Positions 63,339 through 64,000 of a DNA stretch of 64,000 nt are shown here, in pieces. Every line of letters starts with the position of its first letter. Within the stretch, counting starts at the first letter, position 1. Source of the DNA: Caulobacter sp. Root1455. Lineage in GTDB: Bacteria > Pseudomonadota > Alphaproteobacteria > Caulobacterales > Caulobacteraceae. Where the stretch lies: NCBI RefSeq assembly GCF_001426905.1, contig NZ_LMFQ01000001.1, forward strand, positions 496,001-560,000. Direction: 5' to 3'. The notes under the pieces are model-generated. The model saw only the letters and a program-made list of their open reading frames with translations. It did no database searches and was not told the DNA's origin. Made by a program: the position numbers and the translations under genes.

Positions 63339-63402
63339 GACCCCCGTTCAATGCTGGTTCGGCGATCAGACCCTGATCTCCTCGAGCTTAAAGTAGCGAC
63401 CT

Positions 63403-64000
63403 TCATGCGGCCGCTCCCCCTACCGGGCCAGCCAAAGCGCGACGCCCCTGCTTCACAAACATAAGGATTTCGTCTCGCACACGGGCCAAGTCAGCGACTT
63501 GATCGTCTCGGGCCGACTCGTCGAGACGCCTGGCGATCTGCTCGGCGCTGTCTAGAAAGCGCGGTTCTTTGGTCAAGAGGAACGCTTTGCTTGCTCGCTC
63601 AAACGCTACAGCGCAGTCCATCGCCGGTGCCTCTAGCGCCACCTCCAAGAGCGACTCATTGAAACCGGCGAGCGCGTCCAGTTCGTCCAGCGCTTGATTG
63701 AGCTTCCGTCGAAATCGCGCCTCGTCCCCATCGTCGTACTCAATCCAGTCAGTACGTGTCAGGTCTGAGGGAGGAGGCGCAAGTTTGGACTTCACGATGA
63801 TGAGCGGCTTGCCGCACATCGAGGCGAAGCCGAGCTCCAAAGCAATATTTGCCATGGCTGTTGGTCGAGTATCTTCTGAGAAGATGGCGACCGTAAACGC
63901 CGTGCCACGTATTAGACCTAGGATGCGTTCGAGAAAGTCTTTTCCTCCGGTGGAACCATCTGCATCTTTGATACCAACCCCACGATGCTCGAAAACCTCT
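63403..64000 (-). CDS. TIR-like/nucleoside deoxyribosyltransferase-like domain protein, 5' cut by window edge
   Basis: The frame is open to the window edge (about 198 codons visible), so the start is missing. Codons 5' of an internal ATG (63855) read EVFEHRGVG...FLERILGLIRGTAFTVAIFSEDTRPTAMANIALELGFASMCGKPLIIVKS. The strand-loop-helix A(I/V)FSED...N(I/V)ALELG(F/Y)...GKP(L/V)(I/L)(I/L)(V/L)K followed by PPSDL is typical of TIR-like or nucleoside 2-deoxyribosyltransferase-like domains used in NAD- or nucleotide-cleaving defence effectors. A charged helical C-terminal part (about 90-190) has no clear family. The function is inferred. Confidence 0.55.
   Translation of the reverse strand, partial: EVFEHRGVGIKDADGSTGGKDFLERILGLIRGTAFTVAIFSEDTRPTAMANIALELGFASMCGKPLIIVKSKLAPPPSDLTRTDWIEYDDGDEARFRRKLNQALDELDALAGFNESLLEVALEAPAMDCAVAFERASKAFLLTKEPRFLDSAEQIARRLDESARDDQVADLARVRDEILMFVKQGRRALAGPVGGAAA

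Overview
The window looks like chromosomal DNA of a Caulobacter-type alphaproteobacterium (Caulobacter or a close Caulobacteraceae relative). The evidence is uniformly GC-rich coding DNA, a complete cpaA-H/pilA tight-adherence pilus locus in the Caulobacter order, candidate CtrA boxes (TTTA-N7-TTAA) in front of pilA and cpaB, a hisS-hisZ-hisG operon, and the GC-rich palindromic intergenic repeats common in such genomes. No phage, insertion sequence, CRISPR array, rRNA or complete tRNA was found. Assignments rest on reading the proteins and motifs by eye; no database search was run.

Layout. 1-7 kb is housekeeping: a MAPEG protein, pheA-kdsB (overlapping), a membrane-anchored cytochrome c, a thioredoxin-like protein, NlpC/P60 hydrolase plus leucyl aminopeptidase, and a periplasmic TPR protein. 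7.2-10.7 kb is an iron module: a Fur-box-like palindrome, a siderophore TonB receptor and a PepSY membrane protein. 10.7-22 kb is the pilus locus: cpaHGFEDCB, cpaA and pilA on the minus strand, then a lone secretin-N-domain protein and two TadE-like pseudopilins on the plus strand. 22-34.5 kb is metabolism and transport: pabC-pabB, an MFS transporter, a tyrosine phosphatase, a frameshifted alpha/beta hydrolase, amn, a dicarboxylate symporter, two paralogous small secreted proteins, a ketopantoate reductase, nrdB and a GST. 34.6-36.3 kb is an accessory pocket: one orphan gene, a ~140-bp inverted repeat, composite palindromic repeats and a 66-bp tandem duplication. 36.3-44.4 kb carries a TSUP permease, a hemolysin-III protein, a patatin, a zinc-ribbon protein, an outer-membrane-like protein, nrdA and an OmpA protein with 29 consecutive prolines. 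44.8-48.5 kb is a TetR-HlyD-ABC efflux operon with a perfect palindromic operator. 48.7-52.5 kb holds two CPA2 antiporters flanking a small HTH protein. 52.6-56.2 kb is a probable copper-handling module (DUF2946, TonB receptor, YcnI-like, PCuAC). An M13 peptidase follows, then a gene-free stretch with a candidate structured small RNA, then the his operon. The right edge (from about 62.8 kb) is visibly less GC-rich: a truncated tRNA-like element, an orphan gene and the 3' part of a gene with a TIR-like/deoxyribosyltransferase-like domain, possibly the start of an accessory or defence island.

The most interesting unexplained signals are the candidate sRNA at 58.6-58.8 kb (consensus -35, stacked hairpins, two loops able to kiss, strong terminator), the right-edge TIR-like gene with its tRNA-like boundary, the inverted repeat at 35.2 kb, the G8 frameshift at 26.8 kb, and the paired NrdR-like boxes upstream of both separated nrd genes.
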